This document shows, piece by piece, positions 8,540 through 16,908 of a DNA stretch of 64,000 nt (the first letter of the stretch is position 1; each line of letters starts with the position of its first letter). The stretch spans positions 1 through 64,000 of the forward strand of contig CABIYX010000015.1 in NCBI GenBank assembly GCA_902363045.1, given 5' to 3'. The notes below the pieces were generated by a model that was not told the DNA's origin, ran no database searches, and was given only the letters and a program-made list of their open reading frames with translations. The translations under genes were made by a program, and so were the position numbers. The stretch is from Clostridiales bacterium. Lineage in GTDB: Bacteria > Bacillota > Clostridia > Oscillospirales > Oscillospiraceae.

Positions 8540-9127
8540 TTACAGCATCCCTTTGGTGGATGGAATTTCGTCCCGGAACCGGGGATCGGTCTCCGCCGCC
8601 TCCCGCAGGGCGCGGCCCAGTGCCTTGAAGGCTCCCTCCACGATGTGGTGGGAGTTTCGCCCCGCCAGCTTCCGCAGGTGGAGGGTCAGCCTGGCGTTGG
8701 CTGCAAAGGCCCACATGAACTCATAGACCAGTTGGGTGTCAAAGGAGCCGATCTTCTCGGTGGGGATGGCCAGTTCCTCATAGTACCCGCCACGGCCGGA
8801 CAGGTCCACAGCGCACAGGATCAGAGCCTCGTCCATGGGCAGGCACAGGGAGGCGTACCGCCGCACCCCCCGCTTCTCCCCCAGAGCCTGGTCAAAGGCC
8901 TGGCCCAGGGCGATGCCGATGTCCTCCACGCTGTGGTGATCGTCCACCTGGGTGTCCCCATCACAGGTCAGCTCCAGATCCATCCCCCCGTGGCGGGCCA
9001 GCAGGGTGAGCATATGGTCCAGAAAGCCCACGCCGGTCCGGACCCGGCTCTTCCCCTGTCCGTCCAGGTCCAGGGAGAGGCGGATGTCCGTCTCATTGGT
9101 CTTTCTCGTGATCTCTGCCGTTCTCAT
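8540..9127 (-). CDS. hisB: Imidazoleglycerol-phosphate dehydratase
   Basis: HisB dehydrates imidazole glycerol phosphate to imidazole acetol phosphate. The 195-residue monofunctional enzyme shows both Mn-binding repeats, DDHHSVEDIGI and GRNSHHIVEG, plus DLSGRGG. There is no fused phosphatase domain, which agrees with a separate hisK. The start overlaps hisC by 4 bp. Confidence 0.97.
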   Translation of the reverse strand: MRTAEITRKTNETDIRLSLDLDGQGKSRVRTGVGFLDHMLTLLARHGGMDLELTCDGDTQVDDHHSVEDIGIALGQAFDQALGEKRGVRRYASLCLPMDEALILCAVDLSGRGGYYEELAIPTEKIGSFDTQLVYEFMWAFAANARLTLHLRKLAGRNSHHIVEGAFKALGRALREAAETDPRFRDEIPSTKGML

Positions 9128-10179
9128 AAAAATTTCCTCAGCTTCTCCAGTAAAATATCCATCTGCTCCCGGGTCCCGATGGTGATCCGGTTATAGTCCC
9201 GGATGCGCTCCTTGTCAAAGTGGCGCACCAGCACCCCCCGCTCCTTCAGGCGGCGGTAGACGTCCGCGCCCTCCACCCCGGGCTTCCTGGCAAACAGGAA
9301 GTTCGTTTGGGAGGGCAGGACGGCAAAGCCCAGCTTCTCCAGCTCCCGGGCGGTGTAGGCCCGGGTCTCCATGATCCTTTGACAGTTTTTGTCGTAGTAC
9401 GCCTGCTCCGCCAGGGCCTGGGCCCCCGCCTTCAGGGTCAGGCGGTTGACATTATAGGGGTTAGTGGAAAATTTGATGGTCTCCAGGTCCTGGATGAGGG
9501 CTGCGTTCCCGATGGCATAGCCCAGCCGCGCCCCGGCCATGGACCGGGATTTTGAGTAGGTCTGCACCACCAGCAGATTGGGATACCGTCCGGTGAGGGA
9601 CACACAGCTCTCTCCGCCGAAGTCCACATACGCCTCATCCAACACCACCACGCAGTCTGGATTGGCCTGAAGGATCCCCTCCACCTGAGTCCGGCTCAGG
9701 GCTATTCCTGTGGGTGCGTTGGGATTGGCGATCACGATGGTCCTGTGCAGGCCGTAATAATCCTCCGGACTCAGGGTGAAATCCTCTCTCAGCGGAACGG
9801 TTTGTACGGGGATGTGGTACAGCTCGGCAAACACCGGGTAGAAGCCATAGGTTATATCCGCAAAGGCCACTCCCCGCCCGTCGGCGGCGTAGGCCAGAAA
9901 GGCAAAGTTCAGCGCCTCATCCGAGCCGTTCCCCACAAAGACATTGGCCGGCTCCACGCCGTACTGCTTCGCCAGAGCCGCCTTGAGGACCCTGGCCTCC
10001 GGGTCGGAGTAGAGCCGCAGATCGGCAGCCTCCTGGGCATCGAGGGCGGAGATCACGCCGGGCGAGGGAGGATAGGGGGATTCATTGGTGTTCAGCTTGA
10101 CATACTGCTGGTCCTGGGGCTGCTCTCCGGGGGTATAGGGGACCAGCCGGTCCAGGCTGCGGTTGAAGAATCGAGACAT
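9124..10179 (-). CDS. hisC: Histidinol-phosphate aminotransferase
   Basis: HisC transfers an amino group from glutamate to imidazole acetol phosphate. The 351-residue fold type I PLP enzyme shows FVGNGSDEAL (cofactor phosphate), IANPNAPTG, VVLDEAYVDF and the Schiff-base lysine K210 in YSKSRSMAGARLGYA. It is the first gene of the operon; the ATG at 10179 has a strong GAGGAGGG Shine-Dalgarno. Promoter and operator lie at 10211-10263. Confidence 0.96.
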   Translation of the reverse strand: MSRFFNRSLDRLVPYTPGEQPQDQQYVKLNTNESPYPPSPGVISALDAQEAADLRLYSDPEARVLKAALAKQYGVEPANVFVGNGSDEALNFAFLAYAADGRGVAFADITYGFYPVFAELYHIPVQTVPLREDFTLSPEDYYGLHRTIVIANPNAPTGIALSRTQVEGILQANPDCVVVLDEAYVDFGGESCVSLTGRYPNLLVVQTYSKSRSMAGARLGYAIGNAALIQDLETIKFSTNPYNVNRLTLKAGAQALAEQAYYDKNCQRIMETRAYTARELEKLGFAVLPSQTNFLFARKPGVEGADVYRRLKERGVLVRHFDKERIRDYNRITIGTREQMDILLEKLRKFL

Positions 10180-10210
10180 GGCACGCCCTCCTCTTTTGTA
10201 TTCTATTTCA

Positions 10211-10222
10211 TTAGTTCGCTAA
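10211..10222. promoter_or_regulatory. Putative his operon operator
   Basis: The 12-mer TTAGTTCGCTAA has TTAG/CTAA inverted-repeat ends. It lies about 6-17 bp downstream of the predicted transcription start and 32 bp before hisC. Such a position would let a repressor block initiation. Gram-positive bacteria have TrpR-family (YerC/HisR-type) his repressors; assigning this site to one is inference. No T-box or histidine-rich leader peptide is visible in the same leader. Confidence 0.5.
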
Positions 10223-10234
10223 AGAGATGATGTA

Positions 10235-10263
10235 ATCATACCCGCATGACTGCGATTTGTCAA
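10235..10263 (-). promoter_or_regulatory. Promoter of the histidine operon
   Basis: On the minus strand a perfect TTGACA -35 (10258-10263) is followed after exactly 17 bp by TATGAT (10235-10240). The predicted start near 10228 gives a leader of about 50 nt before hisC, too short for a T-box. Confidence 0.85.
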
Positions 10264-10420
10264 GAAAAATTTTTCGGAACTGCAACGGCCTGCCGCACGC
10301 CCTCTCCCTCACCGCCGCGGCGTCTTTCACTGGCACGGTGGCAAAGAAGAACATTGCGATATTTTCCGCTCCGTGGTACCATACTGTATATCATCTTGCA
10401 TCCATAGGAGGTCTCTCATC

Positions 10421-12229
10421 ATGTCCCAGCAGAAAACCATTCCGGAGCGTTCCGCCATCCCCCAACCCTATACCTGGAACACCGCCGACCTGTACCCCTC
10501 AGACCAGGCATGGCAGGAGGACTTTGTCCGCCTTCAGGACCTCACCGCCCGTCTGGCGGAGTATGAGGGCCGCCTGGGCGGGAGCGCCGCCGTCCTCTAT
10601 GACTTTTTGACCCTGGAGCAGGAGGCCGGCGAGCTTCTGGTCCGGCTGATGGACTACGCCCAGCGCCGGAGCGATGAGGACACCCGCGTCCCGGAATACC
10701 AGGCCAAGGTGGGCCGGATCACCACCCAGTATGTGGAGCTGTCCCGAGCTACCGCCTTCGAGGTCCCGGAGCTTCTGCGCCTTGCCGACAAGACACTGGA
10801 GGAGTTTTACCGGCAGGAGCCCCGGCTGGAGCTGTTCCGCCGGTATCTCCACAACATCCAGCGCCGCCGGGCCCACACCCTGTCCGACTGTGAGGAGCGT
10901 CTGCTGGCCGCCGCCGGAGAGCTGGCCCAGTCCCCGGACGACATCTTTTCCAAGCTGTCCGACGCCGACCTCACCTTCCCCGACGCCGTGGACGGGCAGG
11001 GCGGCCGCCACCCCCTGTCCAACGGCTCCTTCACCCTGCTCATGTCCAGCGAGGACCGTGCCCTGCGCCGCTCCGCCTTCCAGAATCTGTACGCCGTCTA
11101 CGGCGGGGTCAAAAATACCCTGGCCGCCACCCTGAACGCCCAGGTCAAGCAGCTTCAGTTCTTCTCCTCCGCCCGGCGCTATCCCAGCGCTTTGGCCGCC
11201 TCTCTGGACGGCACCCATGTCCCGGTGGAGGTCTATCACAATCTCATCTCCACCGTCCGGTCCAACCTGGACAAGATGCACCGCTATGTCCGTCTGCGGA
11301 AAAAGCTTCTGGGCCTGGAGGAGCTGCACTTCTACGATGTGTACGCTCCCATGGTCTCCGGGGTGGACGCCAAAATCCCCTATGCCGACGCCCGGGAGAC
11401 CGTCTATCGGGCCATGTCCCCCCTGGGGAGCGAGTATCAGGCCATCCTCCGGGAGGGGCTGGACAGCCGCTGGATCGATGTCTATGAGAACGCGGGAAAG
11501 CGGTCCGGCGGCTATATGGCCGGGTCGCTGGTCCACCCCTATATCCTGCTCAACTATCAGGACGACCTGGACAGTATGTTCACCCTGGCCCATGAGCTGG
11601 GCCACGCGGTCCACTCCTATCTTTCCAACAGGACGCAGCCCACAGTGTACCGGGACTATGTGATCTTTGTGGCCGAGGTGGCCTCCACCTGCAACGAGGC
11701 ACTTCTGATGGAGCACCTGCTTCAAAGCACCCAGGACCGGCGGCGGCGCGCCTGGCTGCTCAACCACTTCCTGGAGCAGTTCAAGGGCACCCTGTACCGC
11801 CAGACTATGTTCGCCGAATTCGAGCTACGCATCGGTCAGCTGACCGCCCAGGGCGAGACCCTCACCGCCGACCTGCTCAGCCGGGAGTACCGAGCGCTGA
11901 ATGAGGACTACTTCGGCCCCGACATGGTCATTGACGACGAGATTGCCCTGGAGTGGGCCCGGATCCCCCACTTCTACTATAACTACTATGTGTTCCAGTA
12001 CGCCACCGGCTACTCCGCCGCCATCGCCCTCTCCCGCCGCATCCTGAAGGAGGGCGCCCCCGCGGTGAAGGACTACCTGGGCTTCCTGTCCGGCGGATGC
12101 AGCCAGGATCCCATCGACCTGCTCCGGGGGGCCGGCGTGGATATGGCCTCTCCCCAACCCATCCAGGCCGCGCTGGACCTGTTCGGCCAGCTTCTGGACG
12201 AGATGGAGGAGCTGACCCGAAAGGACTGA
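10421..12229 (+). CDS. pepF: Oligoendopeptidase F, M3 family metallopeptidase
   Basis: PepF is a cytoplasmic zinc peptidase that cuts oligopeptides. The 602-residue protein has the M3 active-site HELGHAVHSYL (H391, E392, H395) and the downstream zinc ligand E419 in FVAEVAST, plus the N-terminal helical domain of M3B enzymes. I chose the ATG at 10421, 10 bp after AGGAGG; the longer frame adds 16 unconserved residues. A plausible promoter is TTGCGA (10354-10359), 17 bp, TACCAT (10377-10382). It is divergent from hisC and convergent with recO. Confidence 0.93.
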   Translation: MSQQKTIPERSAIPQPYTWNTADLYPSDQAWQEDFVRLQDLTARLAEYEGRLGGSAAVLYDFLTLEQEAGELLVRLMDYAQRRSDEDTRVPEYQAKVGRITTQYVELSRATAFEVPELLRLADKTLEEFYRQEPRLELFRRYLHNIQRRRAHTLSDCEERLLAAAGELAQSPDDIFSKLSDADLTFPDAVDGQGGRHPLSNGSFTLLMSSEDRALRRSAFQNLYAVYGGVKNTLAATLNAQVKQLQFFSSARRYPSALAASLDGTHVPVEVYHNLISTVRSNLDKMHRYVRLRKKLLGLEELHFYDVYAPMVSGVDAKIPYADARETVYRAMSPLGSEYQAILREGLDSRWIDVYENAGKRSGGYMAGSLVHPYILLNYQDDLDSMFTLAHELGHAVHSYLSNRTQPTVYRDYVIFVAEVASTCNEALLMEHLLQSTQDRRRRAWLLNHFLEQFKGTLYRQTMFAEFELRIGQLTAQGETLTADLLSREYRALNEDYFGPDMVIDDEIALEWARIPHFYYNYYVFQYATGYSAAIALSRRILKEGAPAVKDYLGFLSGGCSQDPIDLLRGAGVDMASPQPIQAALDLFGQLLDEMEELTRKD

Positions 12230-12247
12230 AACAGCCCACGGAATATC

Positions 12248-12293
12248 AGACGCGCTTCCCCGTATGCGGTCATGCATACGGGGAAGCGCGTCT
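12248..12293. terminator. Long perfect hairpin between convergent pepF and recO
   Basis: A 20-bp perfect stem (12248-12267 with 12274-12293) closes a 6-nt loop between two convergent genes. T runs on either side are weak (TCTTGACTTGACGTTATTTT on the plus side), so it may act as a bidirectional terminator or a 3'-end protector. Confidence 0.7.
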
Positions 12294-12308
12294 TGACTTG
12301 ACGTTATT

Positions 12309-13076
12309 TTATGGATGGTCCGGCGGAACCAGAGTCAGGCTCTTGTAAAAATCCAGGGTGCGGAACCCCCGCTCCAGCTGGGTGAGCAGATAGGCCTCCG
12401 CCACCCCGGCCAGCGCATCCAGCCCCGCACCGTCCAGGCGGAAGGAGAACAGCCGTTTTGGGTCCCCGTAGACAATATGGCGCATCGCCGCCAGGGATCC
12501 ACTATTCAGCGGCAGAGAGATCCCCTCCCCCACAGAGCCCCGGCAGCCCACGCAGTGAAGCACACCCTCCCGCAGATGAAATCGGGGCTCCTCTGGGGTG
12601 GGACAGCCGCACACCGCACAGGCATCCAGCAGGGGCTCATACCCCGCCAGACACATGGCCCGAAGCTCAAAGGCGGCCTTCACCAGCTTCAGAGGCCTTT
12701 CCAGCCTGTCCAGGGCGTGGAGGCTGTTCAGCAGCAGGGAGAGCAGCTCCGGACAGGGTAACCCCTCCACCGCCAGCAGCTCCGTCACCTCGGCAAAATA
12801 ACAGCCAAGGGAAAATTTCTCCAGATCCTCCCGCATCCCGCGGAATTCCCGGTCCACCGCCGCCTCCTGGACGGTCCAGCGCCCCCGGTACTCGTGCAGC
12901 ACCACATCGGACCATACCAGCAACTGGCTGCCCGCGGCGATGGGGCTCCCCTTTCTCCGGCAGCCCCGGGCGGAGGCGGTGAGCCGTCCCGCCTCCTGAG
13001 TGAGCAGCGTGAGGATCTTATCCGACTCCTTGTAGGCGGTCTCCCGCAGGACAAGGGCCTTGGTTTGCAGGTGCAT
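12309..13076 (-). CDS. recO: DNA repair protein RecO
   Basis: RecO works with RecR to load RecA on SSB-coated single-stranded DNA. The 255-residue protein has the N-terminal OB-fold (residues 1-80, starting LQTKALVLRETAYKESDKIL), a helical middle and a zinc-binding CAVCG...HCVGC module near residues 155-180. Length is typical. It follows yqzL and era, the order common in Firmicutes. Confidence 0.95.
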   Translation of the reverse strand: MHLQTKALVLRETAYKESDKILTLLTQEAGRLTASARGCRRKGSPIAAGSQLLVWSDVVLHEYRGRWTVQEAAVDREFRGMREDLEKFSLGCYFAEVTELLAVEGLPCPELLSLLLNSLHALDRLERPLKLVKAAFELRAMCLAGYEPLLDACAVCGCPTPEEPRFHLREGVLHCVGCRGSVGEGISLPLNSGSLAAMRHIVYGDPKRLFSFRLDGAGLDALAGVAEAYLLTQLERGFRTLDFYKSLTLVPPDHP

Positions 13077-13104
13077 GAGACGCGCCTCCTATGTACTGCG
13101 GGCT

Positions 13105-13263
13105 TCAGACCTCCCGCAGGTTGTTTGGGCCGCCCGGCCCAGAGGTGCGGACTGCCCCGGGGAGCGGCGGCGCTCCCTGCTCCGCCCGGCTCCCGGCCAG
13201 GGCCAGAAATGCCTCCGGCAGCCCCGTTTTACGGAACAATTCCCACAGTCCTGTCTCGTCCAC
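13105..13263 (-). CDS. yqzL: YqzL-like small protein
   Basis: The conserved core LWELFRKTGLPEAFLAL resembles the YqzL family, about 50-residue proteins of unknown function found just upstream of recO in Firmicutes. I prefer the GTG at 13263, which gives 52 residues and has GGGAGGG six bases upstream. An in-frame ATG at 13293 would add ten residues but lacks a ribosome-binding site. The Pro/Gly-rich C-terminal half is probably disordered. Confidence 0.7.
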   Translation of the reverse strand: MDETGLWELFRKTGLPEAFLALAGSRAEQGAPPLPGAVRTSGPGGPNNLREV

Positions 13264-13376
13264 AGCCAGCCCTCCCGTTCTGTTGTCTGCCATTAGGCTG
13301 GCCGGTTTTCCCCGCGGCTATGACCGGGAAATGTTAGTCTGCTTCTTTATTCCAGCACTCTCGGGCTGCCTCTCCG

Positions 13377-14273
13377 TCACTCCTTACGGTATCCAAAATT
13401 CTGGATCGCTGAAGGATTATCTCTCCAATTTTCTTTGACCTTCACCCAGGTCTGGAGGTACACCTTGGTCCCCATGAACCGCTCCATATCCTGCCGGGCC
13501 AGGGTGGACACCTTTTTCAGCATGGAGCCCCCCTTGCCGATGATGATACCCTTGTGGCTGTTCTTCTCACAGTAGATGGTGGCGTCGATCTCGATGACCT
13601 CGTCGTCCCGCTCGGAGAATTTGGTGATCTCCACCGCCGTGCCGTGGGGGATCTCTTTGTCCAGACACAGCAGCAGCTTCTCCCTTAAAATCTCTGCCAT
13701 GATCTGCCGCTCCGGCTGGTCGGTGACCATGTCCTCGGGGAACAGCTGGGGTCCCTCCGGAAGGAAGCCCTCCAGCACGCCCAGCAGCTCCTCCACACCC
13801 TCGCCGCTCTTGGCGGAGATGGGCACCACGGCGGTGAAGTCGTGGGCCTGTCCATAGACCTGGATGACCTCCAGCAGCTTCTCCTTGTGCTCCAGGGTGT
13901 CCACCTTATTGATGACCAGCACCGAAGGGCACCCCAGGCTCTTGATCCGGGCGATCAGCTCCCGCTCCGGGTCGCCGATGTTGGGGATAGGCTCCACCAG
14001 AAGCAGCACACCGTCCACGTCGGCCACGCTCTCCTTCACCACGTTGACCATGTAGTCCCCCAGTCGGGTGCGGGCCCGGTGCAGGCCGGGGGTGTCCACA
14101 AAGACGAACTGGCTCTCCCCCCGGTTCAGGATGGCGCAGATCCGGCTGCGGGTGGTCTGTGGCTTGTTGGTGACGATGGCCACCTTCTCCCCCACCAGGG
14201 CGTTGGTCAGAGTGGACTTGCCCACATTGGGCCGGCCGCACAGGGTGATGATGCCGGATTTTTTGATTGTCAT
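13377..14273 (-). CDS. era: GTPase Era
   Basis: Era is a 16S rRNA-binding GTPase needed for 30S maturation. The 298-residue protein has G1 GRPNVGKST (residues 13-21), G3 DTPG, G4 NKVD and G5 SAKSGEG, then a C-terminal KH domain with IIGKGGSML. A longer frame adds 31 residues drawn from a repeat element upstream; the ATG at 14273 gives the normal N-terminus. Upstream lie two small membrane-protein genes instead of the usual cytidine deaminase/dgkA. Confidence 0.96.
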   Translation of the reverse strand: MTIKKSGIITLCGRPNVGKSTLTNALVGEKVAIVTNKPQTTRSRICAILNRGESQFVFVDTPGLHRARTRLGDYMVNVVKESVADVDGVLLLVEPIPNIGDPERELIARIKSLGCPSVLVINKVDTLEHKEKLLEVIQVYGQAHDFTAVVPISAKSGEGVEELLGVLEGFLPEGPQLFPEDMVTDQPERQIMAEILREKLLLCLDKEIPHGTAVEITKFSERDDEVIEIDATIYCEKNSHKGIIIGKGGSMLKKVSTLARQDMERFMGTKVYLQTWVKVKENWRDNPSAIQNFGYRKE

Positions 14274-14354
14274 AAGATGATCCTCACTTTCTTGTATGCA
14301 GGGGATGCGAGCATTTTTTCTCCCCCAGGTGTGTGTAACCCTACATTCTCTTTT

Positions 14355-14430
14355 GCAGGGGCGCACACTGTGCGCCCGTATTTCCCGAAGCTGCCCTTTG
14401 AACCGGCGGGCGCACGCTGTGCGCCCCTGC
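14355..14430. repeat. 76-bp palindrome-ended repeat, copy 1
   Basis: The element runs from GCAGGGGCGCACA to TGTGCGCCCCTGC. These outer ends are a perfect 13-bp inverted repeat, and each half also contains its own small palindrome. A second copy of the same 76-bp length lies at 15071-15146 in the same orientation. The two flank the tandem small genes at 14439-15010. It looks like a non-coding MITE/REPIN-type element; it carries no gene. Confidence 0.85.
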
Positions 14431-14438
14431 GGATCAAA

Positions 14439-14711
14439 TCAACCCGGTTCGTCCGATTCTTCGGAAGAAGGGGCCTGCGTCAGCCGGTCCAACTGGGCTT
14501 GAAGCTGCTGCAGCTGGTCTGCCTGAATCTGAAGCCGCGTGTCCATGTCCTTCAGCCGCTCCAGGCTCCGAACAACCACCATACTCGCCCCGGCCAGCAA
14601 TCCAGTGGCGAAGAACAACCACCAAAACTCTATGAGTTTCTGCAATCCGCCGAACAAAAGGACGCCTAGGATCCCAAGTCCCCAGACGATCCATATTCCT
14701 GAACGCAACAT
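14439..14711 (-). CDS. Small membrane protein with C-terminal coiled coil (paralogue B)
   Basis: The 90-residue product has two hydrophobic helices (roughly residues 4-22 and 28-47) joined by a short Gly-rich turn. A charged heptad-like coiled coil follows (LERLKDMDTRL through QLQAQLDRLTQ) with an acidic tail. It is a paralogue of the next gene (14750-15010), sharing FFATGLLAGAS and the coil, with an eight-residue insert in the coil. The ATG at 14711 has GAGGAGG. I do not recognise a named family. Confidence 0.7.
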   Translation of the reverse strand: MLRSGIWIVWGLGILGVLLFGGLQKLIEFWWLFFATGLLAGASMVVVRSLERLKDMDTRLQIQADQLQQLQAQLDRLTQAPSSEESDEPG

Positions 14712-14749
14712 CTTCCGCGCCTCCTCTTAGTTTCTCACTGGAGTGTTGC

Positions 14750-15010
14750 TCAGGTCTCTTTTCCACTTGCTTCACACTCCTCTTCGGAAGAAATGGACTG
14801 CGTCAGCCGGTCCAGCTGGGCTTGAAGCTGCTGCAGCCGCGTGTCCAGCTCTTTCAGCCTCTCCAGAATTTGATTGACTGCCGCGCTTGCCCCGGCCAGC
14901 AGGCCGGTAGCAAGGAAAAAATATGCCCAGTTCCCGATCCCAAGCAGTCCTCCGAAAAAGAGCACACCCAGGCCGCCCAGGATCCAGACCAGCCACATTC
15001 CAAAAAACAT
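14750..15010 (-). CDS. Small membrane protein with C-terminal coiled coil (paralogue A)
   Basis: This 86-residue protein has the same plan as its neighbour: two hydrophobic segments (about residues 3-21 and 27-45), then ERLKELDTRLQQLQAQLDRL and an acidic end. The ATG at 15010 follows GGAGGAGG. A longer in-frame extension upstream reads through the 76-bp repeat and is rejected. Tandem duplication of the gene between two copies of a repeat suggests local amplification or a mobilised cassette. Function unknown; a small oligomeric membrane scaffold is possible but unproven. Confidence 0.7.
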   Translation of the reverse strand: MFFGMWLVWILGGLGVLFFGGLLGIGNWAYFFLATGLLAGASAAVNQILERLKELDTRLQQLQAQLDRLTQSISSEEECEASGKET

Positions 15011-15070
15011 CTTCCGTGCCTCCTCCCGTTTTCCCTCTGGAATGGGGTATATAACCTTACGTTCATTTTT

Positions 15071-15146
15071 GCAGGGGCGCACAGCGTACGCCCACTTTCC
15101 TCGAAGCCGCCCCTTGAACCGGCGGGCGCACATTGTACGCCCCTGC
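15071..15146. repeat. 76-bp palindrome-ended repeat, copy 2
   Basis: This is the same-orientation copy of the 14355-14430 element and has identical length. It diverges in the loops, and the outer inverted repeat has one mismatch. Flanking sequence is also partly shared (GCGGATCAAA just to the right in both copies), so the duplicated unit is somewhat longer than the 76-bp core. Confidence 0.85.
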
Positions 15147-15197
15147 GGATCAAACCTGCATGGTCCGTCCGTCTCCGTGGGGTCCTGCAAATATCTG

Positions 15198-15359
15198 TCA
15201 CCTGGTCAGCTTCCGCCACACCCACCAGAAGGCGGCCGCGGCAGCGCACAGGGCGGCGGCGATCACAGCCAGATCTCTGGCGGTGAGCTTCACCTCAGCC
15301 TCTGCCGGCTCCTCCTCTTCCTCCAGCGGTACAAGCCGCAAATAGGGCCGCTCTCTCAT
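15198..15359 (-). CDS. 53-residue single-pass membrane microprotein
   Basis: This small gene is coupled to ybeY: its ATG overlaps the ybeY stop codon as ATGA. The product begins MRERPYLRLVPLEEEEE, has an acidic stretch, then one transmembrane helix (about residues 27-47, Ala-rich ending FWWVW) and a basic tail RKLTR. That arrangement suggests an N-out or N-in single-pass protein. No family is recognised. The tight overlap and clean hydrophobic segment support it being a real gene. Confidence 0.6.
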   Translation of the reverse strand: MRERPYLRLVPLEEEEEPAEAEVKLTARDLAVIAAALCAAAAAFWWVWRKLTR

Positions 15360-15862
15360 GGCTGCGCCTCCTGCTCTGTCTCCCGGGTGATCCCAAGTCC
15401 CTCCAGGATGGCCTCCTCCCTGGCCCGCATCCGGGCCTTCATGGGGCCCTCGTCCAGGTGGTCATAGCCCAGCAGATGGAGCACCGAGTGGACGGTGAGG
15501 TAACTCAGCTCCCGCTCCACGCTGTGGCCGAACTCCTCCGCCTGGGCCGCCGCCCGTTCCAGGGAGACACACATATCCCCCAGGGGGACCAGACCTGTCT
15601 CCGGGTCCTCCTCCCCCTCCTCCGGATGCTGTCCGGGCTCCAGGTCGAACATGGGGAAGGAGAGCACATCGGTGGGCCGGTCCACCTCCCGCATCTCCCG
15701 GTTGATCTGTTGGATGCCTGCGTCATCGGTGAGGAGCACACTGATCTCACAGGGCAGCCCGACCCCCTCCGCCTCCAGGGCGGCGGAGATCACCCGGTCC
15801 AGCAGGGCTTCGGTCTCCGGCGGGCACTCCACCTCGGTCTCAAAGATAATGGTGTGATCCAT
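15356..15862 (-). CDS. ybeY: Endoribonuclease YbeY
   Basis: YbeY is a zinc-dependent single-strand RNase that takes part in 16S rRNA 3'-end maturation and ribosome quality control. The 168-residue protein has the three-histidine motif HSVLHLLGYDH (H125, H129, H135) and the conserved RPTDVLSFP segment near residue 62. An acidic insert (residues 80-90) is longer than in many homologues. It lies just downstream of phoH, the usual pairing. Confidence 0.96.
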   Translation of the reverse strand: MDHTIIFETEVECPPETEALLDRVISAALEAEGVGLPCEISVLLTDDAGIQQINREMREVDRPTDVLSFPMFDLEPGQHPEEGEEDPETGLVPLGDMCVSLERAAAQAEEFGHSVERELSYLTVHSVLHLLGYDHLDEGPMKARMRAREEAILEGLGITRETEQEAQP

Positions 15863-15907
15863 CCAAGCACTCCCTTTCTCTATTTCTGCCGCGGGTCTGT
15901 CCGGGGC

Positions 15908-16894
15908 TCAGCCGCGGCGCTCCTTCTTGCCGCCGCCCTTCCGGTCCTCGTCCACCTCATAGGCTTTGATGATCCGCTGGACCAGGGCGTGGCGGACCAC
16001 GTCGCTCTCCGTCAGGCGCATGATGGCGATGTCCTCCACCCCTTTCAGCACCCGCATGGCCTCCCGCAGGCCGGAGACCTTGTCTGTGGGCAGATCGATC
16101 TGCGTAATGTCGCCGGTGATGACGATCTTGGAGCCGAAGCCCAGGCGGGTCAGGAACATCTTCATCTGCTCCCGGCTGGTGTTCTGCGCCTCATCCAGGA
16201 TGATGAAGCTGTCGTCCAGCGTCCGGCCGCGCATATAGGCCAGGGGGGCGACCTCGATGTTTCCCCGCTCCAGATACTTCTGATAGGTATCCGGGCCCAG
16301 CATATCAAACAGGGCGTCGTACAGGGGACGCAGATAGGGGTCCACCTTGGACTGGAGATCCCCCGGCAGGAAGCCCAGCCGCTCCCCTGCCTCCACCGCG
16401 GGGCGGGTGAGGATAATGCGGTTGACCTGCTTCTCCCGAAATGCGGCCACTGCGGCCGCCACCGCCAGATAGGTCTTTCCGGTGCCGGCCGGACCGATCC
16501 CCAGGGTGACCACATTGTTCTGGATGGCCTCGATATACTTCTTCTGTCCCAGGGTCTTGGCCTTGATGGGCTTTCCCTTGGCCGTGATGCACAGCACGCC
16601 GGCCGCCAGATGGTGGATCTGCTCCTCCCGGCCCTCCCGGACCAGCTGGAGGACATAGCGGACATTCTGTTCCCCGATGGACTCCCCCCGGGAGGCCAGG
16701 GTCATCAGATTTTCAATGACCCGCGCGGCATACATCACCTTCTCCGGGTCCTCCCCGGCAATTTTCAGCTGCGCGTCCCGGTTCACCACCGAGACCCCCA
16801 GCTCCGCTTCGATCAATCGGATATTTTCGTCAAAGGAGCCAAAGACACTGATCGTGTCCTCCAGACGCTCCAGGCTGATGCTCTGTTCTGTCAT
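15908..16894 (-). CDS. phoH: PhoH-family ATPase
   Basis: This is a PhoH-like P-loop ATPase associated with RNA metabolism. The 328-residue protein has an N-terminal KH-like region, Walker A GIGPAGTGKT (residues 132-141) and Walker B FIILDEAQNT, followed by the TGDITQIDLP segment. The start MTEQSISLE at 16894 is preceded by GGAGAAGG; the longer frame adds 28 Gly/Pro-rich residues that overlap yqfD. Gene order yqfC-yqfD-phoH-ybeY-era is conserved in sporulating Firmicutes. The C-terminus is Lys/Gly-rich. Confidence 0.95.
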   Translation of the reverse strand: MTEQSISLERLEDTISVFGSFDENIRLIEAELGVSVVNRDAQLKIAGEDPEKVMYAARVIENLMTLASRGESIGEQNVRYVLQLVREGREEQIHHLAAGVLCITAKGKPIKAKTLGQKKYIEAIQNNVVTLGIGPAGTGKTYLAVAAAVAAFREKQVNRIILTRPAVEAGERLGFLPGDLQSKVDPYLRPLYDALFDMLGPDTYQKYLERGNIEVAPLAYMRGRTLDDSFIILDEAQNTSREQMKMFLTRLGFGSKIVITGDITQIDLPTDKVSGLREAMRVLKGVEDIAIMRLTESDVVRHALVQRIIKAYEVDEDRKGGGKKERRG

Positions 16895-16908
16895 GGGTGT
16901 ACCTTCTC

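Noticed and set aside
10180..10420. T-box or histidine leader peptide upstream of hisC
   Set aside because: Leader is only about 50 nt, with no TGGNACCGCG motif and no run of His codons.
14274..14366. 31-residue N-terminal extension of Era
   Set aside because: The extension reads through the 76-bp repeat flank and has no similarity to Era; the ATG at 14273 gives the normal start.
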